DNA of 12,594 nucleotides. It comes from Clostridiaceae bacterium. GTDB taxonomy: Bacteria > Bacillota > Clostridia > Saccharofermentanales > UBA5734. The notes under the pieces were generated by a model, which worked only from the letters and a program-made list of their open reading frames with translations, had not been told where the DNA came from and searched no databases. Positions 5,967 through 12,594 of the stretch are shown here, piece by piece. Location of the stretch: the NCBI GenBank assembly GCA_012519875.1, contig JAAYPL010000011.1, forward strand, positions 1-12,594. Reading direction: 5' to 3'. Within the stretch, counting starts at the first letter, position 1; the number at the start of each line of letters is the position of its first letter. The position numbers and the translations under genes are program-made.

Positions 5967-8030
5967 TCAAATGTCGGCGTGCGCAAATTTGGCGTTTTCT
6001 TGAATAAAGTCTCTTCTCGGTTCAACTTTGTCACCCATCAACAAGGAGAATGTTTCGTCAGCCGCCTGGGCATCCACTAATTCGACCCGAATCAGTTTAC
6101 GTGTCTCGGGATTCATGGTTGTTTCCCACAATTGTTCCGAACTCATTTCCCCCAAGCCTTTATATCGCTGCAGCTTTGGGTCTTTCCATCCGGTTTTCTG
6201 CTTAATTTCCTCGACATCCTGCTCATTATAAGCGTAAAAGGACTTGTTGCCCTCGTATACACGAAATAAGGGCGGGCAAGCAATGTAAACATGACCGGCT
6301 TCTACCAACGGCCGCATATGACGAAAGAGGAAGGTCAACAGAAGCGTCCTGATATGCGAGCCGTCAACATCGGCGTCTGCCATTAGAATAACTTTATGGT
6401 ACCGAAGCTTTGTCAGGTCAAAGTCGGCACCGATGCCGGCACCCAGCGCCAGCACGATCGGCAGTAATTTCTCATTGCCGTAAACCTTATCAATTCTGGC
6501 TTTCTCAACATTCAACATCTTGCCCCAGAGAGGTAGAATTGCCTGGTATTTTCTTTCTCGTCCGCCTTTAGCCGAACCACCTGCTGAATCACCTTCGACG
6601 ATGAACAGTTCACAGAAGGTCGGATCCGTCTCCTGGCAATCAGCCAGTTTTCCGGGCAGGGCATTGGATTCCAGGACATTCTTGCGTCGGGTCATATCCC
6701 GGGCTTTACGGGCGGCCTCTCTCGCATGGCTGGCCGAAAGACATTTTTCAAGAATAACCTTCGAGGTTACCGGTGTTTCTTCCAGAAACGCGGCAAGTTT
6801 ATCGTTAATGACACTTTCAACCATAGTGCGCATTTCCGCGTTGCCAAGTTTGGTCTTGGTTTGGCCTTCAAACTGAGGAACAGGTAATTTGACGCTGATA
6901 ATTGCGCCCAGACCTTCGCGAACATCTTCGCCCTGCAGATTTTTGTCTGTTGGTTTCAAAAAATTATACTTTCGGGCATAATCGTTAACCACCTTGGTTA
7001 AAGCCGCTTTGAACCCGGTCAGATGCGTACCGCCTTCGATGGTCGCAATGTTGTTGGCATAGGAGTAGACATTCTCGGAGTACGACCCGTTGTATTGAAT
7101 TGCAACCTCGACAAAACAGTCGTCGCTTTGTGAGGCGATATATATCGGCTTGTGCAAGACTCCTTTGTGTTTGTTCAGATATTCAACAAAAGATATGATC
7201 CCGCCATCATAGTGGAGAACTCTCTCGACAGGTAAAGCGCCCCGATTGTCCTTGAGTCGAATGGTGACCTCTTTGTTCAAAAAAGCCATTTCACGGTAGC
7301 GGGTCAGCATCACATTGAAATCATATTCAAAATCACCGAATATCTGGTAATCCGGTTTAAAGCTCGTGGTTGTACCCGTTGCTTCGCACGGGCCGATCTC
7401 GGTGAGCGGGCGAACGGTCAACCCTCGTTCAAAGCGTACATTGTATTGACGATACTCGCGACAGACCGTAACTTCCATCCATTCGGACAACGCATTGACG
7501 ACCGAGGCACCGACCCCGTGAAGGCCGCCGGAAAAACTATATGCTCCGCCACCGAATTTTCCGCCGGCATGCAGAATCGTATGCACGACTTCAACCGTTG
7601 AAATCCCCATTTTAGGATGAATCCCGACCGGAATGCCGCTGCCGTTATCAACAATTGTGACGGAGTTGTCCGGGTTAATCGTAATATCTATGGTATCGCA
7701 ACGTCCGGCAAGCGCTTCATCAACCGAATTGGCCACAATCTCGTAGATCAGGTGATGAAGGCCCCGGCTGGAAGTGTCGCCGATGTACATGCCGGGCCGT
7801 TTCCGAACAGCCTCAAGACCCTCCAGAACCTGGATATCTCCCTCATTATACGATGCGGTACTGGTGGTATCCAGAAAATCATAGTCGCCATCAGGAAGAT
7901 CTATGATCTGTTCGGTAAAATCATCGTCGGCTAAAGCACGTGGATCATCCGCTAAATTGATGATCTCGTCAACGTTACCCTCATTATTTTCATGCTGCAA
8001 TCCTTCAGCTCCGTGATCCGCAAATTTCAT
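5967..8030 (-). CDS. gyrB: DNA gyrase subunit B with acidic N-terminal extension
   Basis: This 687-residue ATPase subunit of gyrase introduces negative supercoils together with GyrA. The GHKL ATPase begins at about residue 61 (YNEGDIQVLEGLEAVRKRPGMYIG). The catalytic Glu is E97, N101 and D104 lie in the NSVDEA box, D128 in VDNGSGIP, and the lid glycines at 168-174 (GGLHGVG). The Toprim domain carries VEGDSAGGSAKGGR and MADADVDGSHIR, and the protein ends with QRYKGLGEM and ENAKFAHADI. The first 60 residues or so are an extra acidic segment absent from typical GyrB (about 635-640 residues). No good internal start would remove it, and AGGA lies nine bases before the first ATG. Residue 100 is Ala where GyrB usually has Asp (EIVDNS), and LPLWGK replaces the common LPLRGK. 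Spacing to remB is 41 bp, likely one operon. gyrA does not follow within the window. Confidence 0.97.
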   Translation of the reverse strand: MKFADHGAEGLQHENNEGNVDEIINLADDPRALADDDFTEQIIDLPDGDYDFLDTTSTASYNEGDIQVLEGLEAVRKRPGMYIGDTSSRGLHHLIYEIVANSVDEALAGRCDTIDITINPDNSVTIVDNGSGIPVGIHPKMGISTVEVVHTILHAGGKFGGGAYSFSGGLHGVGASVVNALSEWMEVTVCREYRQYNVRFERGLTVRPLTEIGPCEATGTTTSFKPDYQIFGDFEYDFNVMLTRYREMAFLNKEVTIRLKDNRGALPVERVLHYDGGIISFVEYLNKHKGVLHKPIYIASQSDDCFVEVAIQYNGSYSENVYSYANNIATIEGGTHLTGFKAALTKVVNDYARKYNFLKPTDKNLQGEDVREGLGAIISVKLPVPQFEGQTKTKLGNAEMRTMVESVINDKLAAFLEETPVTSKVILEKCLSASHAREAARKARDMTRRKNVLESNALPGKLADCQETDPTFCELFIVEGDSAGGSAKGGRERKYQAILPLWGKMLNVEKARIDKVYGNEKLLPIVLALGAGIGADFDLTKLRYHKVILMADADVDGSHIRTLLLTFLFRHMRPLVEAGHVYIACPPLFRVYEGNKSFYAYNEQDVEEIKQKTGWKDPKLQRYKGLGEMSSEQLWETTMNPETRKLIRVELVDAQAADETFSLLMGDKVEPRRDFIQENAKFAHADI

Positions 8031-8071
8031 TTTTCACCATCCTGTGTATTAACCGTCGAGCAAATATAAAT

Positions 8072-8329
8072 TCAATCATTCCAACTAAATGCTTTTTCAA
8101 TACGCCTACGCAGCGTTGCCACCGATATGGGCGTTAAATAAACCCGATCCATGGTCACGACAAAAGACCTGGGAATTTCCGATGACACAATCTCAACGCG
8201 ACCCGCTTCTTCCGCTTGACGAATAAAATCGATCGCCTCATCAGAATCAACAGTCAACGACTCCATATCGAAGATTCCGACAATATATTTATCAGAAATC
8301 GTGCTCTCACCGCCAATGTGAAATAACAT
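8072..8329 (-). CDS. remB: RemB/DUF370-family small protein (YaaB-like)
   Basis: This 85-residue protein of the DUF370 family corresponds to Bacillus yaaB/remB, which occupies the same place between recF and gyrB. Bacillus RemA/RemB act as regulators of extracellular matrix genes. The role in other Firmicutes is poorly known. Visible family features are the MLFHIGG start, IVGIFDMESL in the middle, and PRSFVVTMDRVYLTPISVATLRRR near the C-terminus (partly quoted family core: SFVVT, SPIS-like TPIS, TL.RR). A GTG at 8332 has slightly better spacing to AAAGGA (7 bases) than the ATG at 8329 (10 bases). ATG is chosen because it places His at position 4 as in relatives. It probably shares a transcript with gyrB. 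Confidence 0.85.
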   Translation of the reverse strand: MLFHIGGESTISDKYIVGIFDMESLTVDSDEAIDFIRQAEEAGRVEIVSSEIPRSFVVTMDRVYLTPISVATLRRRIEKAFSWND

Positions 8330-8410
8330 CACATGAATATCCTTTCTTTTTCAAAATGCGGTTAAGAAAGCCTTAAGTGACCGGGATTATGGCCTGATGT
8401 CCACTAAATA

Positions 8411-8419
8411 ATTGTACCA
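8411..8419 (-). promoter_or_regulatory. Candidate extended -10 element upstream of remB-gyrB
   Basis: On the minus strand TGGTACAAT reads as TG-n-TACAAT. It overlaps or abuts the recF stop codon and precedes the 93-bp recF-remB gap. The best -35 at 17 bp is only TGGATT, so this is tentative. It would give remB-gyrB a transcript independent of dnaA-dnaN-recF. Confidence 0.35.
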
Positions 8420-8422
8420 TAT

Positions 8423-9643
8423 TCAGGACAAATAATCCACCGATTGAACCTGGCCTTGATTAACCGAAAAAAAGTTAAACTTGCTTAAAATATCGCAATC
8501 GCCGGATGAAGGACAAGGCTTCGGTTTCATATCATGAACGACCTGGCGTGCATCGGTGCAGGTGACAAAAACCTGGGCATCATGTATGTTTTCCAATAAC
8601 CTTTGCCGCCTGTTCTCGTCAAGCTCCGACATGACATCATCCAAAAGCAATACCGGCGGTTCACCGGTGTCCTGTCTAATAATAGCCAACTCAGCCAATT
8701 TAAGCGAAAGAGCTGCAGAGCGTTGCTGTCCTTGTGAAGCAAACAGCTTGACATGATCGCCGTCCAAGTCCAGATCAAGGTCGTCACGATGAGGACCTTG
8801 CCCGGTTGCTCCACGCTCGATGTCTTCGTTAACCATTGATTTAAGTTTATTAGAGAACACGGTAAAAATCTCTTCACTACTGAAATTAGGCCTTATTCCG
8901 GAAACTGTTTTATATTTTACGTTTAACTTTTCTTTTCCGGAAGATAGAGCAGAATGAGATTGTGCCGCAATTTCATTAATACGCTGGACATAGATCATGC
9001 GCTGCTCAATAATTGCCGCCGCCTTTTCGGCCAGCATTTGATTCCAAACTTCCATCTGGAGATTATTTTGTTTTTCTTGAGATATTTTCCCCTCCAGACG
9101 ATCATCGCGCATCTTTTTTAAAAAACGATTTCGCTGCATTAAATAACGGGCATATTGTTGGATATCGGAAAAATATGAAGGACGGACTTGAGATATGAGC
9201 AAATCCAAAAATCGTCTGCGGGCAGCCGGCCCTTCCTTGACCAGTTGCAAGTCTTCCGGTGCGAAAATTACCGCATGAAACAAACCCATTAAATCGGCAA
9301 TTCGATCCAATTTAATGCCATTGTGACGAACAATTCGCTGAGAACGTGTCCGATGTGGATCTCCGGCAACAGCATCCAGATACTCGATTTCAATCGAGCC
9401 TTCCGAACCATTAAAATAATTAAAATCGATCGCCACACGATATTGGCTGCTGCCATGGAGAATCAATTCATGGTCGCGAGCCGTTCGGTGTGATCTGGCA
9501 CAAGTACATAAATAGATGGCTTCGAGAATATTCGTTTTTCCTTGGGCATTGTCTCCATAAAAGACATTGACACCTGTTTCAGGCGCAATGGTCTGTTGTT
9601 TATAGTTACGAAAATCCTGAAGTTCTATCCTGCGAACGATCAT
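8423..9643 (-). CDS. recF: DNA replication and repair protein RecF
   Basis: This 406-residue SMC/ABC-like ATPase of the RecFOR pathway helps load RecA at gapped DNA and restart forks. Walker A GDNAQGKTN is at 30-38. The TGQGPHRDDL motif is at 280-289, the ABC signature ASQGQQRS at 302-309, and Walker B PVLLLDDVMSELDE at 330-343. It is longer than the usual 360-375 residues; part of the surplus is a Pro/Cys-containing insert before the final strand (about 372-386, with Cys377 and Cys383). The start ATG is 12 bp after the dnaN stop, with only a weak GATGGA-like ribosome site close by, consistent with coupling to dnaN translation. Gene order and motifs leave little doubt. Confidence 0.97.
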   Translation of the reverse strand: MIVRRIELQDFRNYKQQTIAPETGVNVFYGDNAQGKTNILEAIYLCTCARSHRTARDHELILHGSSQYRVAIDFNYFNGSEGSIEIEYLDAVAGDPHRTRSQRIVRHNGIKLDRIADLMGLFHAVIFAPEDLQLVKEGPAARRRFLDLLISQVRPSYFSDIQQYARYLMQRNRFLKKMRDDRLEGKISQEKQNNLQMEVWNQMLAEKAAAIIEQRMIYVQRINEIAAQSHSALSSGKEKLNVKYKTVSGIRPNFSSEEIFTVFSNKLKSMVNEDIERGATGQGPHRDDLDLDLDGDHVKLFASQGQQRSAALSLKLAELAIIRQDTGEPPVLLLDDVMSELDENRRQRLLENIHDAQVFVTCTDARQVVHDMKPKPCPSSGDCDILSKFNFFSVNQGQVQSVDYLS

Positions 9644-9655
9644 ATTCCATCAGGT

Positions 9656-10756
9656 TTATCTGCGTAAGGGTAAAACCAGATAAGCAAATTCCTGACCATC
9701 GATCGGTCTCAAAACACAAGGTCCCATACTACCATTAAATACAACCGATATTTCTTCTTCATCAATGACTTTAAGCGAATCAATAAAATAACGCGGATTA
9801 AAATCAATATCTATTCTGTTGCCGATCATCGCCACCGTTATTTCCTCTCGCAGGGTGCCTATATCCGTATTGGCACTGACCACAAGCGTTTCATCGTCCG
9901 GCATGGTCAGCCTGACCGGAAAACGCCGCTCTTCGCTGGTAATCACCAGGGAGGCACGCTCGATAGCGGCCAACATGGCGGCAGGCGAAATGGTCATGGT
10001 GGTTTCAGCCGTTTGGGGTATTATTCCCTTATAATTCATGTATTCACCTTGAATCAGGCGGGAAACCAGTTTTACTTTCCCGGTATCAAACCGGATATGA
10101 TTTTGCGACGGATAAATATCAACTTTGGTGTCATTTGCCTGAAGAATACGGCCCACTTCCCCAATAGCCCGTCCCGGAATTATAAATTTCATGGGCGGCA
10201 ATTCTTCTTCCAACTGGCTTCTGCGCAAGGCAAGCCTAAATCCGTCAATCGAAACCATCTCAAGAGTTTTACCATCACAATTGAGGAAACAACCATTAAG
10301 AATCGGTCGGCTCTCATCGGTACTGACAGCAAAAAGCGTTTGCCTGATCATGTCCTTGAGAATATTTTGGCTGATGGAAACCATTTGGTTGTTTTCCACG
10401 ACCGGAATTTTGGGATAATCTTCGGCTTTCATTCCTTTTATGGAGAAATGTGTACTGGAACATTCAATTTGCATTGACATGTTGGGTGTGGTTTCGATGG
10501 TGACAATTTCGTCGGGAAGTTTTCTGATGATGTCACCAAACATCCGAGCATTAATCACAATACTTCCGGCTTCGGAAACCGTGGCGTCAACCAAGCATTC
10601 GATACCTGTTTCCAGATCATAGCCGGTTAGCTTAATGCCGGTATCAGCCTCAATCAGAATACCGTCAAGAATTGGGAGAGTGGAACGGGTTGCAACAGCT
10701 TTTTGAACGATGCTGATAGCCTCCATTAACCGGTCTCTGGAGCAGATCATTTTCAT
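9656..10756 (-). CDS. dnaN: DNA polymerase III beta subunit (sliding clamp)
   Basis: This 366-residue ring-forming clamp tethers polymerase III and other clamp-binding proteins (ligase, MutS/L, RecF-pathway partners) to DNA. It has the typical length and opening (MKMICSRDRLMEAISIVQKA, then TLPILDGILIEA). Conserved positions in the middle domain include the DESRPILNG block at about 147-155 and DGFRLALR at about 175-182. The C-terminus FAYLVLPLRR is the hydrophobic-pocket strand ending common to clamps. The ATG at 10756 has AAGGAGG a few bases upstream, an excellent ribosome site; the ATG two codons later is not needed. A perfect TATAAT lies 64 bp upstream, so dnaN likely has its own promoter besides readthrough from dnaA. 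Confidence 0.97.
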   Translation of the reverse strand: MKMICSRDRLMEAISIVQKAVATRSTLPILDGILIEADTGIKLTGYDLETGIECLVDATVSEAGSIVINARMFGDIIRKLPDEIVTIETTPNMSMQIECSSTHFSIKGMKAEDYPKIPVVENNQMVSISQNILKDMIRQTLFAVSTDESRPILNGCFLNCDGKTLEMVSIDGFRLALRRSQLEEELPPMKFIIPGRAIGEVGRILQANDTKVDIYPSQNHIRFDTGKVKLVSRLIQGEYMNYKGIIPQTAETTMTISPAAMLAAIERASLVITSEERRFPVRLTMPDDETLVVSANTDIGTLREEITVAMIGNRIDIDFNPRYFIDSLKVIDEEEISVVFNGSMGPCVLRPIDGQEFAYLVLPLRR

Positions 10757-10796
10757 ATTGCTATCCTCCTTGGTGTAGTTGGCCTGTTGTACTCAT

Positions 10797-11006
10797 CTTA
10801 TTTATTTTATCACTTTTCTTATTATACCGTGTGGATGTTGTTGAAAATTTCGAAAAGTGAATAAAGCAGGGTTTTCTCTCTGTTAATAACCTGTTGAAAA
10901 GGCATCGGGAAAAACAGAGATTTTGTGGAAAGGTTTTTACAAAACAGTTTTCCACACAGTTTCCAAGGGGTCCTCTTCCACATATCCACATTTTACCTGT
11001 GGAAAA
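10797..11006. other. oriC: Probable oriC segment: DnaA-box cluster and AT-rich region
   Basis: The dnaA-dnaN gap holds six DnaA-box-like 9-mers. Single mismatches to TTATCCACA: TTTTCCACA at 10948-10956, ATATCCACA at 10982-10990, and TTTTCCACA on the minus strand at 11006-10998. Two mismatches: ACATCCACA (minus, 10838-10830), CTTTCCACA (minus, 10932-10924) and TCTTCCACA (10974-10982). A very AT-rich block at 10797-10826 is a candidate unwinding element. No exact TTATCCACA is present. In Bacillus the unwinding half of oriC lies in this same gap, so position and boxes agree. The unwinding function is inferred. Confidence 0.75.
10821..10826 (-). promoter_or_regulatory. Candidate -10 box of a dnaN promoter
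   Basis: The minus strand reads a perfect TATAAT here, preceded by CACACGG. The best -35 (TTTTCA) is only 15 bp away, so the promoter is weakly supported. A DnaA-box-like 9-mer (10830-10838) sits inside the spacer, which would allow DnaA to control dnaN. Confidence 0.5.
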
Positions 11007-11034
11007 CAAATCTTATGTTCGCTATTTTTGTTGA

Positions 11035-12384
11035 CTAACTGGCGATGCGCTTCTTGATTTCTTCGATTTCTTTCAGAAGCGTATCGTCTTTGGTGATAGC
11101 GTCGCTTATTTTGTTGCAGGAATGCATGACCGTGGTGTGGTCACGGTTGCCGAACTCGTGGCCGATCTGCGGAAGAGTCATGTTCAGAAGATTTCTGCAC
11201 AAATACATGGCGACCTGCCTGGGAGCGGTTACTTCCTTACTGCGGCGATTGGATTTCAAATCTTCGACCGTGACATGATAAAAGCGGGAAACCACATCCA
11301 TGATGACGCCGCAGTCAACTTTTTTACCGCCCATTGGTTGAATAATATCCTTTAGGGCTTCGGTGGCCACTTCGGTTGTAATCGATCCGGCCAAGAGGGA
11401 GTAACACAAAACCGTGTTGAAAGCACCTTCCAGTTCGCGGATATTGGAAGCAATATTTGTCGCAATATAGGCGAAAACATCTTCGGGAACGATCACATGG
11501 CTGGCCTGGGCTCTGCGTTTGAGGATGGCGACCCGCGTTTCGTAATCCGGAGGCTGAATATCAACGGTCAATCCGCAGGCGAACCGCGTGCGCAGCCGTT
11601 CTTCAAGGGAAATCAGGCTTTGCGGGGGCTTGTCGCAGGTCATAACGATGTTTTTACCGGACTCGTATAAAGTATTGAACGTGTGGAAAAACTCGATCTG
11701 CATTTGTTCCTTGCCTTCGATAAATTGGATGTCATCAATCAGCAGCATATCGGTATTGCGATATTTGCTGCGGAAATCATCATATTTATTTTCTTTGATG
11801 GCGTAAATAAACTCATTGACAAATTGTTCACACTGAACATAAAGAATGTTTTTGTTGGGCTGACGGGACATGACAAAATTGCCGATTGCATGCATCAGAT
11901 GGGTTTTACCAAGGCCGGAACCGCCATAGAGGAAAAGAGGGTTGAAATTGCGGCCAACCGGCTTTTCGGCGACGGCAACACAGGCGGCATGAGCAAAGCG
12001 GTTGCCGCTGCCCACCACGAAGGATTCAAAACTGTATTGAGGATTGAGGCGGCTGCGATTATTTTGGCCGGGCAGGCCGGTTTCAGCTGGAATGCTCTGA
12101 GGCATGCTCACCGGCGGAGGGATCGCGGATTCCGGCTGTCCAACGACAATTTTAACCTCATAGTCAATCGAAAAGGCGGTTTTGAGCGTGTTATGAATCA
12201 AAGGAATATATTGGTCCACAAAGTTTTTGTGAAAATCATTGGGCACCGAAAGGGTAAAGACACCGTGGTCGGCTGACAAAGGCTCCATCGGACGTATCCA
12301 GGTGTTCATACTGATTTCAGAAATTTCGCCCTCTAATAGGCCGACGGCCCGCCGCCAGAGAGTTCGGACATCCGGATACTCCAT
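11035..12384 (-). CDS. dnaA: Chromosomal replication initiator DnaA
   Basis: This 449-residue AAA+ initiator binds DnaA boxes and melts the origin. Domain I covers about 1-85 (NTWIRPMEPLS near 27-37). A short Pro-rich domain II (86-112) follows. Domain III starts near FVVGSGNRFAHAAC, with Walker A GGSGLGKT at 154-161, Walker B MLLIDD at 213-218, sensor I region VMTCDKPP at 247-254 and the LEERLRTRF box at 260-268. Domain IV carries the signature with GNRDHTTVMHSCNKI at about 412-426, which reads the DnaA box. A GTG at 12396 would overlap the ribosome site GAGGTGG, whereas that site is eight bases before the ATG at 12384, so ATG is chosen. dnaN follows after the box-rich gap. The neighbour on the other side is not the usual rpmH. 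Confidence 0.98.
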   Translation of the reverse strand: MEYPDVRTLWRRAVGLLEGEISEISMNTWIRPMEPLSADHGVFTLSVPNDFHKNFVDQYIPLIHNTLKTAFSIDYEVKIVVGQPESAIPPPVSMPQSIPAETGLPGQNNRSRLNPQYSFESFVVGSGNRFAHAACVAVAEKPVGRNFNPLFLYGGSGLGKTHLMHAIGNFVMSRQPNKNILYVQCEQFVNEFIYAIKENKYDDFRSKYRNTDMLLIDDIQFIEGKEQMQIEFFHTFNTLYESGKNIVMTCDKPPQSLISLEERLRTRFACGLTVDIQPPDYETRVAILKRRAQASHVIVPEDVFAYIATNIASNIRELEGAFNTVLCYSLLAGSITTEVATEALKDIIQPMGGKKVDCGVIMDVVSRFYHVTVEDLKSNRRSKEVTAPRQVAMYLCRNLLNMTLPQIGHEFGNRDHTTVMHSCNKISDAITKDDTLLKEIEEIKKRIAS

Positions 12385-12416
12385 TACAAAATCCACCTCA
12401 TTTCGAAAGTAAATCT

Positions 12417-12445
12417 ATCTTAGCAGATTATCTGCAATTATTAAA
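12417..12445 (-). promoter_or_regulatory. Candidate dnaA promoter with a palindrome in the spacer
   Basis: On the minus strand TAAGAT (12422-12417) is a possible -10, with TTTAAT 17 bp upstream as a poor -35. It would give a leader of about 25 bases before the dnaA ATG. The spacer contains the perfect palindrome GCAGATTATCTGC (12423-12435), a plausible operator. The 9-mer TTATCTGCA in it differs from the DnaA box at two positions. Support is positional and modest. Confidence 0.35.
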
Positions 12446-12503
12446 GCCGATAGGACACTCGAAAAAAGGGGCGAAATGTAAACTGAAGTGACGCAAAAAG
12501 AGA

Positions 12504-12574
12504 TGTCCCACAAAACCATCTCTAATACAATGTAAGTGACCAAACCACACGTAAAGGAGAGAAGTTGTGGGACA
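12504..12574. repeat. 10-bp inverted repeat spanning the start of the divergent gene
   Basis: TGTCCCACAA (12504-12513) and TTGTGGGACA (12565-12574) are perfect reverse complements 51 bp apart. The right arm covers the GTG start codon of the plus-strand frame at 12567. A second small stem AGAGATG/CATCTCT (12499-12505 with 12517-12523) places most of the left arm in its loop. A transcript from outside could fold to hide the start codon. Confidence 0.6.
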
Positions 12575-12594
12575 CGAACATTGTACAGAGAAAT
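12567..12594 (+). CDS. Start of a divergent gene, possibly an ISL3-type transposase (runs off right edge)
   Basis: Only nine codons and one base are visible: GTG GGA CAC GAA CAT TGT ACA GAG AAA, read as MGHEHCTEK. AAGGAGA ends six bases before the GTG, a textbook ribosome site, so a real gene start is likely. From memory, several Clostridia ISL3-family transposases begin with an HE.CTEKLLGL-like string, which fits as far as the window goes. Divergent from dnaA one expects rpmH (MKRTYQP-type start), and this is not it. TACAAT at 12526-12531 is a possible -10 without a good -35. With so few residues the family call is weak; the existence of a gene start is better supported than its identity. 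Confidence 0.42.

Noticed and set aside
10013..10477. Plus-strand open frame of 154 codons opposite dnaN
   Set aside because: It is antisense to conserved dnaN sequence with no ribosome site or family resemblance.
11683..12276. Plus-strand open frame of 197 codons opposite dnaA
   Set aside because: It is the mirror of a well-conserved dnaA coding region and shows no recognisable domain.
12385..12396. GTG start for dnaA at 12396
   Set aside because: It overlaps the GAGGTGG ribosome site, which is correctly spaced for the ATG at 12384.
1..12594. CRISPR array, toxin-antitoxin pair, phage or defence module
   Set aside because: No regularly spaced repeats, small paired genes or nuclease-type proteins were seen; the region is mostly core chromosomal genes.

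Overview
This is the replication-origin neighbourhood of a Gram-positive, Clostridia-like chromosome. The evidence is the gene order dnaA-dnaN-recF-remB(DUF370)-gyrB, the Firmicutes-type parS sequence, purine-rich AGGAGG-type ribosome binding sites, and two lipobox lipoproteins. The GyrB wording (LPLWGKMLNVEKAR) resembles what I recall from Oscillospirales/Ruminococcaceae-type Clostridia, but that placement is from memory and is tentative.

Layout, read from the right (origin) to the left. At 12567-12594 a plus-strand reading frame begins behind a strong Shine-Dalgarno and runs off the window; its first nine codons resemble the N-terminus of ISL3-type transposases. Then, all on the minus strand: dnaA, an intergenic stretch of about 280 bp with a cluster of DnaA boxes and an AT-rich segment (probable oriC), dnaN, recF, a RemB/DUF370 small protein, and gyrB with an unusual acidic N-terminal extension. 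Next come a parS site and a terminator, followed by parA (carrying a second perfect parS inside the gene) and parB. A two-gene tRNA-Ser operon (TGA, then GCT anticodons) follows with its own promoter and terminator. Beyond it lie two consecutive predicted lipoproteins of unknown function, a CorA-type metal-ion channel, and the first 92 codons of a class I fumarate hydratase alpha subunit that continues off the left edge.

Every complete gene lies on the minus strand and is therefore transcribed away from the origin, co-directional with the replication fork. DnaA opens the origin, DnaN is the sliding clamp, RecF handles gap repair with the clamp, GyrB supplies half of gyrase, and ParA/ParB with the two parS sites segregate and organise the new origins. 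Two arrangements stand out. parAB lies directly after gyrB instead of on the rnpA/mnmG/rsmG side of the origin, and the gene divergent from dnaA is not rpmH. No CRISPR array, phage module or recognisable new defence system is visible.
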